A DNA stretch of 64,000 nucleotides from Mycobacterium asiaticum DSM 44297 (GCF_000613245.1 NZ_HG964937.1:892122-956121); one strand, 5' to 3'; positions 34,000 to 43,629 are shown, counted from the stretch's first letter. The notes: generated by a model not told the origin, from the letters alone. Numbers and translations: made by a program.

Positions 34000-34734
34000 A
34001 TGACTGACCATGAGCTGGCCGCGCGATTGGCCACCGAGGCGGGCCGGTTGTTGCTCGGAGTCCGGGCCGAATTCGCCGATGCCGATGCAAGCGAGCGGAA
34101 AGCCGCGGGCGACAAGCGCTCTCACGACTTCCTGATGGAAGCGCTGGGCGTCGAGCGGCCCGACGATGCGGTGCTGTCCGAGGAGGGCGCCGACGACCCG
34201 GTGCGGTTGCACTCGGAGCGGGTGTGGATCGTCGATCCGCTGGACGGCACGCGGGAGTTCTCCGAACTCGAGCGCGCCGACTGGGCGGTGCACGTGGCGC
34301 TGTGGCAAGGTGGCGAACTCGTCGCAGGCGCGGTCGCCCTGCCGGCCCAGGGAATCACGCTGGCGACCCCGACGGTCGCGCCGCCGCCGGCCACCCCGGA
34401 CAAGCCGCGAATCGTGGTCTCACGTACCCGTCCACCCGCCATCGCGCTGGCCGTGCGGGACGAGCTGGGCGGGATTCTGGTCGAAATGGGTTCTGCCGGC
34501 GCCAAAGTGGCCTCGATAGTGCAGGGACGCTCCGATGTTTACGTCCACGCCGGCGGCCAGTTCGAGTGGGATTCAGCCGCACCGGTAGCCGTCGCCAGGG
34601 CCGCCGGCTTGCACACCTCCCGCATCGACGGATCCGCGTTGGCCTACAACCAGCCCGATCCCAAGCTGCCGGATCTGGTGGTGTGCCGTTCCGAATTTGC
34701 CGGCGCGGTGCTATCGGTCACCGGCCATTCCTGA
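34000..34734 (+). CDS. cysQ: 3'(2'),5'-bisphosphate nucleotidase CysQ
   Basis: 244 residues from the ATG at 34000. The Mg/Li-sensitive phosphatase motifs are clear: LSEEGADD, WIVDPLDGTREF and, near the end, WDSAAPVAVARAAGL. CysQ removes the 3'-phosphate from PAP/PAPS, controlling sulfate assimilation; the mycobacterial enzyme also accepts other sugar phosphates. In M. tuberculosis the gene (Rv2131c) sits elsewhere, next to cysteine/mycothiol genes, so this copy may be a paralogue. Confidence 0.9.
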   Translation: MTDHELAARLATEAGRLLLGVRAEFADADASERKAAGDKRSHDFLMEALGVERPDDAVLSEEGADDPVRLHSERVWIVDPLDGTREFSELERADWAVHVALWQGGELVAGAVALPAQGITLATPTVAPPPATPDKPRIVVSRTRPPAIALAVRDELGGILVEMGSAGAKVASIVQGRSDVYVHAGGQFEWDSAAPVAVARAAGLHTSRIDGSALAYNQPDPKLPDLVVCRSEFAGAVLSVTGHS

Positions 34735-34894
34735 CCGACCGGCCCCGACCGGCCGGAGACACGGCTTTGCCCGCCTCGTGGCGAATACTGCCCGGCATGA
34801 AACAGCAATTCCAGCAAGGGATTACGTATTCCACCGGCAGTGTCGCTCGGAGGCGGGCAACAGTCCATATTCCTCGGGAAGGGCGTATTTCGCC

Positions 34895-35731
34895 TTACTT
34901 TGCCCCGCTGAACTTGGCAAGGATTCCGGAGGCCACGCTGCCGCCGATGATCAGCCCGATACCCAGCAGGAAGTCCACCGAGTCGGTGACCAGTCCCACC
35001 ACACCGGTGACGACGATGAATGTCGGCAACCATTCGACCATCTGCAGCATTGAGGGGACCTCCGCCGCCTCACCGTTGTCCAAGTCGAACATGGCCGAGG
35101 CGTAGTCGGGGTAGAACTCGGTGAAGGCGATTGCGAAGAAGATCGCTGCCAGCTGCAGGATCCAACCCGTCCAGAAGTTGCCCGCGTCCTGCAGAACCGC
35201 ATCGCCGAAGAAACCGGCCGCCGCCGCGAACGTGAAAGCACTCGCCCACACCGCCGTGATCACGTTGTTGATCCGCTTGAACAGCGGGCTGTCCCAATAC
35301 TCCTGCGGCGTCGTATCCTTCGCGTACGCCATGGTGAATGGCCGGCGAATCAGCACCGTGAACCACGCGAACAAGGCGAGGGAGATGTTGGTCAACTCGC
35401 CGGCCCACACTTCCAGGATGCGCAGGACGCTGTCGGTGGCGAACAGGCCGACGATGGCCAGCGCAGCGAAGAAGACGGCGCCGAACACTTCCAGCAGGTG
35501 GATCTTGATGCCGCGCGCCAGGCCGACGAGCAAGATCAACACCGACAAGGCCAGCGCAGAGGCCACCGCGATCTCGAAGCGGCCCGGTGCCGACAGGATT
35601 GACAACAGCGCCCACGGCGCGATTCCGGAGAACGGCGACTTCAAGAATCCGTCGAGTACGTCGCCGACGCCGCGGCGTGCCTTGGGCTGCTCCAGCGACG
35701 GCTGCGTGTCGCGGGGGGTTGGCTGTGTCAT
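34895..35731 (-). CDS. hypothetical multi-pass membrane protein
   Basis: 278 residues from the ATG at 35731 (MTQPTPRDTQPSLEQ). A polar N-terminus is followed by about six hydrophobic segments, including the runs around ALSVLILLVGLARG, FAALAIVGLFATD and LALFAWFTVLIRR, then VVTGVVGLVTDSVDFLLGIGLIIGGSVASG at the end. No family recognised. It is divergent from a PadR regulator with an operator-like site between them, so it may be the regulator's target. Confidence 0.75.
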   Translation of the reverse strand: MTQPTPRDTQPSLEQPKARRGVGDVLDGFLKSPFSGIAPWALLSILSAPGRFEIAVASALALSVLILLVGLARGIKIHLLEVFGAVFFAALAIVGLFATDSVLRILEVWAGELTNISLALFAWFTVLIRRPFTMAYAKDTTPQEYWDSPLFKRINNVITAVWASAFTFAAAAGFFGDAVLQDAGNFWTGWILQLAAIFFAIAFTEFYPDYASAMFDLDNGEAAEVPSMLQMVEWLPTFIVVTGVVGLVTDSVDFLLGIGLIIGGSVASGILAKFSGAK

Positions 35732-35761
35732 AGCAGGCTCCGATTTCCTGACGTTCCAATT

Positions 35762-35800
35762 GTGACAGGTCGATACTGACATACGAGCAATGACATGTCA
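35762..35800. promoter_or_regulatory. candidate PadR operator
   Basis: TGACA occurs at 35762, 35777 and 35791 at near-regular 14-15 bp spacing, and the last copy is part of the perfect palindrome TGACATGTCA (35791-35800). PadR operators typically contain ATGT/ACAT arms. It lies between the divergent membrane gene and the PadR gene. Confidence 0.6.
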
Positions 35801-35824
35801 ATTGTGGAGGGTTATGATGATCCG

Positions 35825-36361
35825 GTGAGCTTACGACATGCCGCGTTGGGGTTGTTGTCCCAAGAGCCCGGCAGCGGGTATGACCTGCTGAAACGCTTTA
35901 AAGAGTCGATGGACAACATGTGGCCGGCCACCCAGAGCCAGCTCTACGGCGAGCTCAACAAGCTCGCCGCCGGCGGGCTGATCAAGGTCTCCGACGTGGG
36001 TCCGCGCGGGCGTAAGGAGTACGAGATCACCGAGGCCGGCCGCGCCGAGTTGTATCGGTGGATGACGTCGCCGCAAGAGGATCCACCCATCCGCAACGCC
36101 GCGATCCTGCGGGTCTTCCTACTCGGTCAACTCGAGCCCGCCCAAGCGCGGGAGTATCTCCAGTCATTGTTGTCCCTGGCCGAAGAAGAACACGCCCGGT
36201 TCGCCGAGATGCTCGAGGCCTACGACTGGACGGTGGACGACGACGCGTTCTTCGCCCGAGCCGCCCTGGAACAGGGTCTGCGCTGGACCCAGCATGAAAT
36301 CGAATGGGCGAAGTGGGTGCTCGACGGCTTGCGGGAGCGCAGCGCTAAACGGTCGGCTTAA
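35825..36361 (+). CDS. PadR family transcriptional regulator
   Basis: 178 residues from the GTG at 35825: SLRHAALGLLSQEPGSGYDLLKRFKESMDNMWPATQSQLYGELNKL is the PadR winged helix-turn-helix with its MWPATQSQLY element. The C-terminal PadR dimerisation helix follows (EDPPIRNAAILRVFLLG). An ATG at 35795 would add 10 residues but lies inside the palindromic operator, so the GTG is favoured. PadR proteins repress efflux or stress genes and usually themselves; the divergent membrane gene is the natural target. Confidence 0.9.
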   Translation: MSLRHAALGLLSQEPGSGYDLLKRFKESMDNMWPATQSQLYGELNKLAAGGLIKVSDVGPRGRKEYEITEAGRAELYRWMTSPQEDPPIRNAAILRVFLLGQLEPAQAREYLQSLLSLAEEEHARFAEMLEAYDWTVDDDAFFARAALEQGLRWTQHEIEWAKWVLDGLRERSAKRSA

Positions 36362-36822
36362 ACCGGCTCAGCCGGCCGGCCCGCCCGCAGCGCATCCCCA
36401 AGCGTCCAGATTGCCACGCCGAGCAACACCAGGTCTTTGAGCAGGAACTGGCCGGGAAGCGCGGTCAGGACGGGTATCCCCGCCGCATGGGTGGCAAACA
36501 GCCCGGGCGTAGTGAACAGGAAGCTCACCGTCCCCATAAACAGCACGACGGCCAGCGCGCTACCGAGCGCGGACACCCTGGACCATAACGGGAAGGTCGC
36601 GAGCAGCAGTGCCGCAACGATTTCCATCGTTCCCAAGGCTCGTGCGACGGTCGTGACGCTGAGGAAGTTGTAAATCCAGCTCATCAACGGGCTGTGTTCG
36701 ATGAGCACTTTCGATTCCATCTTGACGTACTTGCCGAACCCGATCCAGGCCAGCACCACGACCAGTCCGTAGCGGGCGAGGAGCTGGCCGAGGCGAGTGA
36801 GTTTGTCTGCGATTGAAGCCAC
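36358..36822 (-). CDS. DUF417/YkgB-like membrane protein
   Basis: 154 residues with four membrane segments: around YGLVVVLAWIGFGKY, TMEIVAALLLATFPLW, ALAVVLFMGTVSFLFTTPG and DLVLLGVAIWTLGDAL. GKYVKMESKVLIEHSPLMSWIY is typical of the YkgB/DUF417 family, which is related to DoxX and of unknown function. It ends 4 bp into the convergent PadR gene. Confidence 0.85.
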   Translation of the reverse strand: MASIADKLTRLGQLLARYGLVVVLAWIGFGKYVKMESKVLIEHSPLMSWIYNFLSVTTVARALGTMEIVAALLLATFPLWSRVSALGSALAVVLFMGTVSFLFTTPGLFATHAAGIPVLTALPGQFLLKDLVLLGVAIWTLGDALRAGRPAEPV

Positions 36823-36831
36823 AGCAATTTA

Positions 36832-38058
36832 TTACGTGGCAGCACGGCGGTCGGTTCGATCGCGAAGCGCTCGACCCATCCGGGCCACGGCCTCGGTCAA
36901 GATCGCCTGCGAGGTCGCAAAGTTCAGCCGGACGTGGCCCGCGCCGCCGGTCCCAAACACGTGCCCTGAGCTGAGCGCGACCCGGGCGTGATCGCGAAAC
37001 CAGCGCGCGGGACCGGACAGATCGGCTACCACCTTCAGGCCGTCGGTGTGGTCATCGTCGATGCCGAGCGCGCGGCAGTCCAGCCAGGCGAGGTAAGTGC
37101 CCTGTGGTAGGAGCAGCCGCACGCCGGGAAGGTGCTCGGCAACCAGGTCGGTGAGCAGCGCGCGGTTGGTGTCCAGGCCTGCCAGCAGCGCATCGAGCCA
37201 GTCGCCTCCGGCGCTGAACGCCGCGGTGTGCGCGATGAGGCCCAAGTGGCTGGCGCCGTGGCCCACCTCTTCGGGCATCCGGCGCAGATCCGCACCCGCC
37301 TCGGGGCCGGCGATGGCCAGCGCCGCCTTGATACCCGCGAGATTCCACGCCTTGGACGCCGAAGTCAGCGCCAGCGCATTCTCGGCACCCGGGACGCTCA
37401 GATAGGGCGTGAAGCGTGCCCCCGATAACACCAGCGGAGCGTGGATCTCGTCGGAGACCACCCGGACATCGAAGCGGCGGGCCAACTCGGCGACCGCACG
37501 CAATTCGTCGGCGGTGTGTACGACGCCGGTCGGGTTGTGCGGGTTGCACAACAGGTAGGCAACGTTGCCGGTAGTGCCCGCAACCTTGCGCGATCGCGCA
37601 AACGCTTCGGCCAACACGTCGAGGTCGATACGCCCCTCGGCATTCAGCGGAGCCTCCAGCACGGTGCGGCCGTCGTGCGAAACGAACGCGTAAAACGGCG
37701 CGTACACAGGCGAATTGACAATGACCGTCGCACCACGGTCGGTGACCAGACGCAACATCTCGACGATGCCCAGCATGACGTCGGGCACCACCCGGGTGCG
37801 CCCGACAGACAACCCGTCCCACTGCCAGCGCCGGGCGGCGAATTCGCTGATCGCTTTGGCGTAGCCCTTACCGTGCGGGTAGCCGGTATCGCCGGCGGCG
37901 ACCGCCCGGTGAATGGCTTCCGCCACGCTGGGGGCGAGGTTGACGTCCATCTCGGCGACCCACAAGGGCAGGACGTCGGCGGGGTGGGCACGCCACTTCA
38001 TGCTGGTGCGGCGGCGCAATTGATCGAGCGTCAACTCCTCGAGCGGGTTATCGACCAC
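36832..38058 (-). CDS. PLP-dependent C-S lyase / aminotransferase (MalY/PatB type)
   Basis: 408 residues. LPLWVAEMD is the N-terminal MalY/PatB signature; NPHNPTG (172-178), SDEIHAPLV (Asp203) and the PLP lysine in TSASKAWN (Lys236) follow. Enzymes of this family split cystathionine or other cysteine S-conjugates to thiol, pyruvate and ammonia. It corresponds in content to M. tuberculosis Rv2294, which lies beside the Rv2293c and sseB counterparts found about 8-10 kb away here. Confidence 0.9.
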   Translation of the reverse strand: MVDNPLEELTLDQLRRRTSMKWRAHPADVLPLWVAEMDVNLAPSVAEAIHRAVAAGDTGYPHGKGYAKAISEFAARRWQWDGLSVGRTRVVPDVMLGIVEMLRLVTDRGATVIVNSPVYAPFYAFVSHDGRTVLEAPLNAEGRIDLDVLAEAFARSRKVAGTTGNVAYLLCNPHNPTGVVHTADELRAVAELARRFDVRVVSDEIHAPLVLSGARFTPYLSVPGAENALALTSASKAWNLAGIKAALAIAGPEAGADLRRMPEEVGHGASHLGLIAHTAAFSAGGDWLDALLAGLDTNRALLTDLVAEHLPGVRLLLPQGTYLAWLDCRALGIDDDHTDGLKVVADLSGPARWFRDHARVALSSGHVFGTGGAGHVRLNFATSQAILTEAVARMGRALRDRTDRRAAT

Positions 38059-38092
38059 TGCTCGAGACTAGAAGACGGCGCAGCTCAGGAGC

Positions 38093-39199
38093 TCAGGACG
38101 TGACGAAGGCGTGTTTGGGGATGGTCAGCGGCAGATCCACCGAACTAAGCAGACCGGGTTGTGCGGCAACCACATACGGGACGGCGTTGACCACGCGCAT
38201 GGCGGTGGCCACCATGGCGCCCGCCCCCGAGGTCATGTCCGCGATTCCGGCTCGGGCGGGATCACGCAACGTGGCGGCCAGGCTGCAGTCGATGTCGGGG
38301 TCGCCGCTGATCAGCACGCGGTAGGAGAGGTCGCCGATTCCGGTGGGCCAGTCCGGCGCGACGTCATGCGCCAGGCGGGTGACGTGCTCGATGACGATGG
38401 CCTCCCGGCCGTCGACCACGCCGATGGCCCGCATCCGGAGCGCGCCGCAGGTACCGGCTTCGACGGTGCCCATTGCCACATCCAGTGTCCGGTTCGTCAC
38501 TGCGCGATCGAACGTCTCGCGAATCTCCTGTACCTCTACCCCGAGCGCGTCGCCGATCAACCGGATCTGGCCCTGCCACTCACCGGCGATCGCGCCCGGA
38601 AAGCTGATCCATGGCTGGTAGTCCAGTGGGCGACCGAAACCCAAAGCGTCGCTCATGATGTCGGGCACGCCGTAGTCGTCGTAGAGACCGATCTCGTAGG
38701 AATGGATCCTCTCGATGGCCGAGGATTGCGTGCACAGCACCAACGGCAGATAGTCCGCGGCGAAGCCGGGCTCGATCCCCGAGGCGTACAACGACGCCTG
38801 CCCCTGCTTGGCGGCGGCGACCAACTGGTCACGCCACTCGGTGGGCGTGTAGGCGTGCGGATTCACCAGCCGGGTGGTGCTGGTGGTGACGACGTTGAGG
38901 CCGGCTTCCAGCAACTTCACGTAGTCCGGGATCGCCAGCGCGTCGCGCTCGGGGCCACTGGCGGCATAGATGACGCAGTCGGGCTTCAGTGCTATGAGAG
39001 CATCGGCATCGGTGGTGGCGGCAACCCCGATCGGATCCCCACCGGCAAGTTCGCCGGCGTCCCGGCCGTCCTTGTCCGGCGAATGCACCCATACCCCAAC
39101 GAGTTCCAGGTTCGGGCGTCGTTGGATCGCGCGAATGGCTATCGACCCGATGCCTCCCGTCGCCCAAACCACTACGCGGTGACTTGCCGGGTTGGCCAT
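38093..39199 (-). CDS. NAD(P)H-dependent amine dehydrogenase (DAPDH/DapB-like)
   Basis: 368 residues from the ATG at 39199. RVVVWATGGIGSIAIRAIQRRP is the Rossmann motif, followed by LVGVWVHSPDKDGRDAGELAG, a signature shared by all three paralogues in this window. The family resembles dihydrodipicolinate reductase/2,4-diaminopentanoate dehydrogenase. It probably acts on an amino or keto acid derivative; substrate unknown. It is divergent from a close paralogue across a 152-bp gap with a promoter on this strand. Confidence 0.85.
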   Translation of the reverse strand: MANPASHRVVVWATGGIGSIAIRAIQRRPNLELVGVWVHSPDKDGRDAGELAGGDPIGVAATTDADALIALKPDCVIYAASGPERDALAIPDYVKLLEAGLNVVTTSTTRLVNPHAYTPTEWRDQLVAAAKQGQASLYASGIEPGFAADYLPLVLCTQSSAIERIHSYEIGLYDDYGVPDIMSDALGFGRPLDYQPWISFPGAIAGEWQGQIRLIGDALGVEVQEIRETFDRAVTNRTLDVAMGTVEAGTCGALRMRAIGVVDGREAIVIEHVTRLAHDVAPDWPTGIGDLSYRVLISGDPDIDCSLAATLRDPARAGIADMTSGAGAMVATAMRVVNAVPYVVAAQPGLLSSVDLPLTIPKHAFVTS

Positions 39200-39242
39200 C
39201 GGGGCCCCCTTGCTGCTGTGCAATACCGAATATTTGATCCGC

Positions 39243-39272
39243 AAGCTAACAGCCGGCGCGCTGACGGGTCAA
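39243..39272 (-). promoter_or_regulatory. SigA-like promoter for the 38093-39199 gene
   Basis: Read on the minus strand: TTGACC (39267-39272) and TAGCTT (39243-39248), 18 bp apart, upstream of the ATG at 39199. Good -35 and TANNNT -10 matches. Confidence 0.5.
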
Positions 39273-39351
39273 GGGTTGCAGGGTGTCCTGTGCCGTCCTG
39301 GCCGAGTGGCTTGAACAAACGTTAGGTTGTAGCGGACGTGAGGAGACAGTT

Positions 39352-40413
39352 ATGCGGGTGGTGGTGTGGTCGACCGGAGGGGTCGGATCGATCGCGATCG
39401 ACGCGGTGCGGCGCCGGCCGGACTTGGATCTCGTTGGGGTATGGGTGCATTCGCCGTGCAAGGTGGGCCGGGACGCGGGCGAGTTGGCCGGTGGTGCACC
39501 CTTGGGGTTGGCGGCCACCGACGACGCAGACGCTCTGATTGCCTTGAAACCGGATTGCGTGGTGTATGCCGCCAGCGGCCCCGACCGCGACGGCGCCGCC
39601 GTGCCCGATTATCTGCGTTTGCTCTCAACCGGGATCAATGTCGTTTCGACGTCGTCGACGAGCCTGGTGTACCCGCCGTCTTATTTCGCCCCGGACTGGC
39701 GCGATCAACTCGAATCGGCGGCGCGGGCCGGTGCGGCATCGTTGTACGTGTCCGGCATTTTCCCGGGGTTCGCGTCCGACGAGATGGCCCTGCTGATGAC
39801 CACGCAGTCGAAGAGCATCCGCACCGTCACCGTCAGCGAGGTGGCCCTCAACGATCACTATCCGGTGGCCGACGTGATGATGGACGGCATGGGTTTCGCT
39901 CGCCCGCTGGATTTCGAGCCGATGCTCAAGACGCCCGGCTTCATCAAAATGGCTTGGAAGGCATCGCTTTGCCTGATCGCCAGCGGGCTGGGCGTCACCA
40001 TCGAGGAGGTGCGCGGCACGCTGGATCGTGAGTTGACCGACCGGGACATCGAAGTGGCATTCGGCACCATTCCCGCCGGCACCTGCGGGGCGGTACGAAC
40101 TCGGGCGGCCGGGGTGGTCTACGGCCGCGAAGCGATTGTGGTCGAGCACGTGATCCGGATGGCGCGCGACGTCGCACCGGACTGGCCCACGTCCGACTGC
40201 GACGCGACTTACCGGGTCGACATCGAGGGTGACCCGGACATTCACTGCGTGCTGACGTTGGGCGCGGCGGAGGGGCACGGCGCCGGGCGCGCGGCGATGG
40301 CCGCCACCGCCATGCGGGTGGTGAATGCGATCCCGTATGTTGTCGAGGCGCCGGCGGGATTGCTGAGTTCGTTGGATTTGCCGACGACCTTGCCGCGCCA
40401 CGCTTTTGAGTAG
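39352..40413 (+). CDS. NAD(P)H-dependent amine dehydrogenase (DAPDH/DapB-like), paralogue
   Basis: 353 residues from the ATG at 39352 (AGGAG upstream). The N-terminus MRVVVWSTGGVGSIAIDAV and LVGVWVHSPCKVGRDAGELAGG match the divergent paralogue almost word for word, as do NVVSTSSTSLVYP and LLSSLDLPTTLPRHAFE at the C-terminus. It is a tandem duplicate in inverted orientation. Same fold and probable reaction type; the middle region differs enough to suggest different substrates. Confidence 0.88.
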   Translation: MRVVVWSTGGVGSIAIDAVRRRPDLDLVGVWVHSPCKVGRDAGELAGGAPLGLAATDDADALIALKPDCVVYAASGPDRDGAAVPDYLRLLSTGINVVSTSSTSLVYPPSYFAPDWRDQLESAARAGAASLYVSGIFPGFASDEMALLMTTQSKSIRTVTVSEVALNDHYPVADVMMDGMGFARPLDFEPMLKTPGFIKMAWKASLCLIASGLGVTIEEVRGTLDRELTDRDIEVAFGTIPAGTCGAVRTRAAGVVYGREAIVVEHVIRMARDVAPDWPTSDCDATYRVDIEGDPDIHCVLTLGAAEGHGAGRAAMAATAMRVVNAIPYVVEAPAGLLSSLDLPTTLPRHAFE

Positions 40414-40416
40414 GGG

Positions 40417-40446
40417 GGGCGCGCGTGGGCCCCGCGGCTCGCGCCC
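40417..40446. terminator. hairpin between convergent genes
   Basis: GGGCGCG (40417-40423) and CGCGCCC (40440-40446) pair across a GC-rich loop, filling the space between the two convergent stop codons. Candidate bidirectional terminator. Confidence 0.45.
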
Positions 40447-41292
40447 TTAGGCGAGCTGGACTCGGCCGGTGATCAGGTCCATGATCGGCTTGCCCGGGGC
40501 GAAGGAACCGGTGATCGACGCCATCGCGTGGCCCTGGTCGACGTTGAGCGTGATGCCGTTCACGGACGCCGCGGCGTCACTGTTCAACATGATCATCGCC
40601 TTGCCGATGTCCTCGGGCGTCAGGGTTTCGCTGCCGGTGTCGTCACGGTAGTCCTGGGCGAAGGTCAGCCACAGGTCGGCGTTGGCGCGGGCAAGCGGCG
40701 TATCGGTCGGGCCCGGGCAGACCGCGTTGATCCGAACGCCCTTCTTCTGGAAGTGGTAACCCTGCCAGGCGACGTAGCCGTTGATCGCCTTCTTGCTGAA
40801 CCCGTAGTGGATGATGCCCTGCGCCTCGCGCTCCTGGCACCAGTCGTGTGCCGCCTTGTAGTCGGGCGTGGCCAGGAAGTCCTGCACGAGTTCCAGGTCG
40901 TTCTCCCAACCCATGCCGGCCACCGACGAGATGAAGCAGATGGCCGCACCGCGCTGCAGCAGGTCCTTGGCGAACAGCCGCTCGATCAGGTGCCGGTGTC
41001 CGATGAAGTTGACCCGCATCAGCTTCGGGCCGTCCGCCACACCGGCGGCGGAGAACAGCTTGTCGACCTGTCCGTCGAGTTCGTCAACCGCTCGGTCGAT
41101 CGAATCCTGATCGCTGAGGTCCAGCGAGATCACCCCGTCGACCTCGAAGTCCACCGGCGCATAGTCCATCACCGTGACGTGCGCACCGAGAGACTTCGCG
41201 AGTTGCGCCGCCGCGGCGCCCATACCGGTCGCGCCGCCGACCACCAGAACACGCTTTCCCTGGTAACCCAACAAGTCTGACGCCGTTGTCAT
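40447..41292 (-). CDS. SDR family oxidoreductase
   Basis: 281 residues from the ATG at 41292, preceded by AAAAGGGGATG. The cofactor motif is GGATGMGAAAAQ, with SAAGVAD in place of NNAG and the catalytic region IIHYGFSKKAINGYVAWQGY. The insertion around the YxxxK site (DFLATPDYKAAHDWCQERE) is as in 3-alpha-hydroxysteroid dehydrogenase/carbonyl reductase SDRs. Divergent from the LLM monooxygenase. Confidence 0.87.
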   Translation of the reverse strand: MTTASDLLGYQGKRVLVVGGATGMGAAAAQLAKSLGAHVTVMDYAPVDFEVDGVISLDLSDQDSIDRAVDELDGQVDKLFSAAGVADGPKLMRVNFIGHRHLIERLFAKDLLQRGAAICFISSVAGMGWENDLELVQDFLATPDYKAAHDWCQEREAQGIIHYGFSKKAINGYVAWQGYHFQKKGVRINAVCPGPTDTPLARANADLWLTFAQDYRDDTGSETLTPEDIGKAMIMLNSDAAASVNGITLNVDQGHAMASITGSFAPGKPIMDLITGRVQLA

Positions 41293-41368
41293 CTCATCCC
41301 CTTTTTCCCTGGTGGTTCGTGCACCGACGTTACAGTATCCGGACCAGATGTAAGTTTCAAACCCGCGG

Positions 41369-41398
41369 TTGACCTCCGTCGCGGGTCCCACGTAGCGT
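41369..41398 (+). promoter_or_regulatory. SigA-like promoter for the LLM-P450 pair
   Basis: TTGACC (41369-41374) and TAGCGT (41393-41398) with an 18-bp spacer. Transcription would begin a few bases before the GTG at 41428, excluding the GTG at 41401 as a start. Confidence 0.5.
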
Positions 41399-41427
41399 AC
41401 GTGAGACAAATATTAGGTCGGCTAGGA

Positions 41428-42429
41428 GTGGCCTTGTTCACGCTGCGGTTCGACATGCGGGCCCCGGTTCTCGGGGGTGACCCGGCGGAGTTGTATGCCG
41501 CAGTTCCGGAGATGTGCGCGTGGGGTGAAACCCATGGCTGCCTGGCCGCCGTGCTGTGTGAACACCATGGGTCCGACGACGGCTACCTGCCCTCACCACT
41601 GTTGCTCGCGTCGGCGATCGCGGCGCGCACCGAGCGGCTGGCGCTGACGCTCATCCTGATCTTGCCGTTCTACGACGCGGTCCGGCTGGCCGAGGACATC
41701 GCCGTGCTCGACATCGTCAGTCGTGGCCGGGCGTCCTACATCATGGCGCTGGGATATCGGCCCGAGGAATACGAAATGTTCGGGCTGGGTCTGGCTGACC
41801 GCGGGCGACTGGCGGACGAGAAGCTGGACCTGCTGCGCCGCCTGCTTGCCGGGGAGACCGTGGTGCAAGACGGGCGGCGCATCAGGGTGACGCCGCAGCC
41901 GCTCACCCAGGGCGGTCCGGGGATGATGTGGGGTGGCGGCAGCGTGGCGGCGGCCCGGCGGGCCGGCCGCTACGGACTGGGCATGCTGGCCAACGCCAAC
42001 GTGCCGGGCATGCGCGAGGCGTACGAGTCGGCGTGCCGCAAACACGGCCACGAGCCGGGGCCCGCGTTCTTCCCCGACCGCAATACTCCCTCGGTCACCT
42101 TTGTCGCCGACGACGTGGAGCGGGCCTGGTCGGAGCTCGGCGAGCACTTGCTGCACGACGTGCGGACCTACGCCGCCTGGAATCCCGGTAACGAGACTTC
42201 TGCAGGCTTTTCGCACGTCTCGACGATCGACGAGCTGCGCGAAACCGGAGAGTCGCACGTGATCATCACGGTGGAGCAAGCGATTTCATGGGTTCGCGCC
42301 GGAAAAGTGTTGACCCTGTCGCCCTTATGTGGCGGCGTGCCGCCAGAAGTGGCGTGGCCTTATCTGAAGAGGGTTGGTGAGGTCGTATTGCCCGAGGCCG
42401 CACGCCCGGTAGCCGCGGAGAGTGTATGA
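41428..42429 (+). CDS. LLM class flavin-dependent oxidoreductase
   Basis: 333 residues from the GTG at 41428. Features of luciferase-like monooxygenases are present: VLCEHHGSDDGYLPSPLLLASAIAART, then ILPFYDAVRLAEDIAVLDIVSRGRASYIMALGYRPEEY. A GTG at 41401 would add 9 residues. Members use FMN or F420 to oxidise a small or aliphatic substrate. It is coupled by ATGA to the following P450, a pairing that suggests two oxidations on one substrate. Confidence 0.88.
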   Translation: MALFTLRFDMRAPVLGGDPAELYAAVPEMCAWGETHGCLAAVLCEHHGSDDGYLPSPLLLASAIAARTERLALTLILILPFYDAVRLAEDIAVLDIVSRGRASYIMALGYRPEEYEMFGLGLADRGRLADEKLDLLRRLLAGETVVQDGRRIRVTPQPLTQGGPGMMWGGGSVAAARRAGRYGLGMLANANVPGMREAYESACRKHGHEPGPAFFPDRNTPSVTFVADDVERAWSELGEHLLHDVRTYAAWNPGNETSAGFSHVSTIDELRETGESHVIITVEQAISWVRAGKVLTLSPLCGGVPPEVAWPYLKRVGEVVLPEAARPVAAESV

Positions 42430-43613
42430 CATCTACCGAGATCTATTACGACCCGTTCGATTTCGACATCGACGATGATCCGTACCCAATCTGGAAGCGG
42501 ATGCGCGATGAGACTCCGCTGTACTACAACCCCAAGTACAACTTCTACGCGCTGAGCCGGTACGAGGACGTTGCCCCAGAGCTGACCAACTGGGAGACCT
42601 ACCGCTCGGGCCGGGGCACCACCATGGACATCATCATGAGCGGGGTCAAAGTGCCGCCCGGGGTGATCCTGTTCGAGGATCCGCCGCTGCATGACCTGCA
42701 TCGCCGTTTGTTGTCAAGGGTTTTCACGCCCCGGCGAATGGAGGCGATCGAGCCGCTCACCCGGGATTTCTGTATTCGTGCACTCGACCCGCTGGTGGGC
42801 TCGGGGCGTTTCGACTTCATCGAGAACCTAGGTGCGATGATCCCGATGCGCACCATCGGCTATCTGCTGGGCATCCCCGAAGACAACCAGGCGAACATCC
42901 GTGATCGCGGTGGACGGGCAATCAACCTCAGGGAGGGCGCGTTCCGGGCGGTCGATGAGGATCTCTTCGAGAAGAGCTACGAGGTGTTCGCCGAATATAT
43001 CGACTGGCGCATGGACCACCCGTCCGACGATCTGATGACGCAGCTGCTCAACGCAGAGGTCGAGGAGAACGGTGTCACCCGGCGGTTGGAGCGGACCGAG
43101 GTGCTGATGTACACCAGCATGATCGCCGGGGCCGGCAACGAGACGACCACCCGCCTGATCGGGTTCATCGGTCAGCTGCTCGCCGAGCACCCGGACCAAC
43201 GCCGCGAGCTCGTGGCGAATCCGGCGCTGATTCCGATGGCGATCGAGGAGGTGTTGCGGTACGAGGCGCCATCGCCGGTGCAGGCCCGGTATGTGGCCCA
43301 CGACGTGGAAAGCCACGGCACCGTGATTCCCGAGGGCTCGATCATGTTGCTGCTGAACGGATCCGCGAACCGCGACGAGCGCAAGTTCGTCGATGGCGAG
43401 CGGTTCGACATTCATCGGGGCGGCGGTCATCTCAGCTTCGGACATGGCCTGCACTTCTGTCTGGGTTCGGCGTTGGCCCGCATGCAGGCGCGGGTGGCGC
43501 TGGAAGAGGTGCTCAAGCGCTGGCCGGACTGGGAAGTCGACTACGCCAGCGCCAGCAAGGCGCACACGAGCAGCGTGCGGGGCTGGGCCAAGCTGCCCGT
43601 CGTGACCGGATGA
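42426..43613 (+). CDS. cytochrome P450
   Basis: 395 residues. The heme-ligand motif FGHGLHFCLG has Cys345, the I-helix reads AGAGNETTTR, and the K-helix is EEVLRYE. The ATG overlaps the LLM stop (ATGA). A soluble bacterial class I P450, needing a ferredoxin not found nearby. A substrate cannot be predicted; mycobacterial relatives oxidise sterols, terpenes or fatty acids. Confidence 0.93.
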   Translation: MTSTEIYYDPFDFDIDDDPYPIWKRMRDETPLYYNPKYNFYALSRYEDVAPELTNWETYRSGRGTTMDIIMSGVKVPPGVILFEDPPLHDLHRRLLSRVFTPRRMEAIEPLTRDFCIRALDPLVGSGRFDFIENLGAMIPMRTIGYLLGIPEDNQANIRDRGGRAINLREGAFRAVDEDLFEKSYEVFAEYIDWRMDHPSDDLMTQLLNAEVEENGVTRRLERTEVLMYTSMIAGAGNETTTRLIGFIGQLLAEHPDQRRELVANPALIPMAIEEVLRYEAPSPVQARYVAHDVESHGTVIPEGSIMLLLNGSANRDERKFVDGERFDIHRGGGHLSFGHGLHFCLGSALARMQARVALEEVLKRWPDWEVDYASASKAHTSSVRGWAKLPVVTG

Positions 43614-43629
43614 GGTTTTTCCGGCCTGG

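Noticed and set aside
34735..34894. Possible small gene between cysQ and the membrane protein
   Set aside because: Short, no ribosome site with a coding frame, and no conserved-looking sequence; only CCGACCGG direct repeats were noticed.
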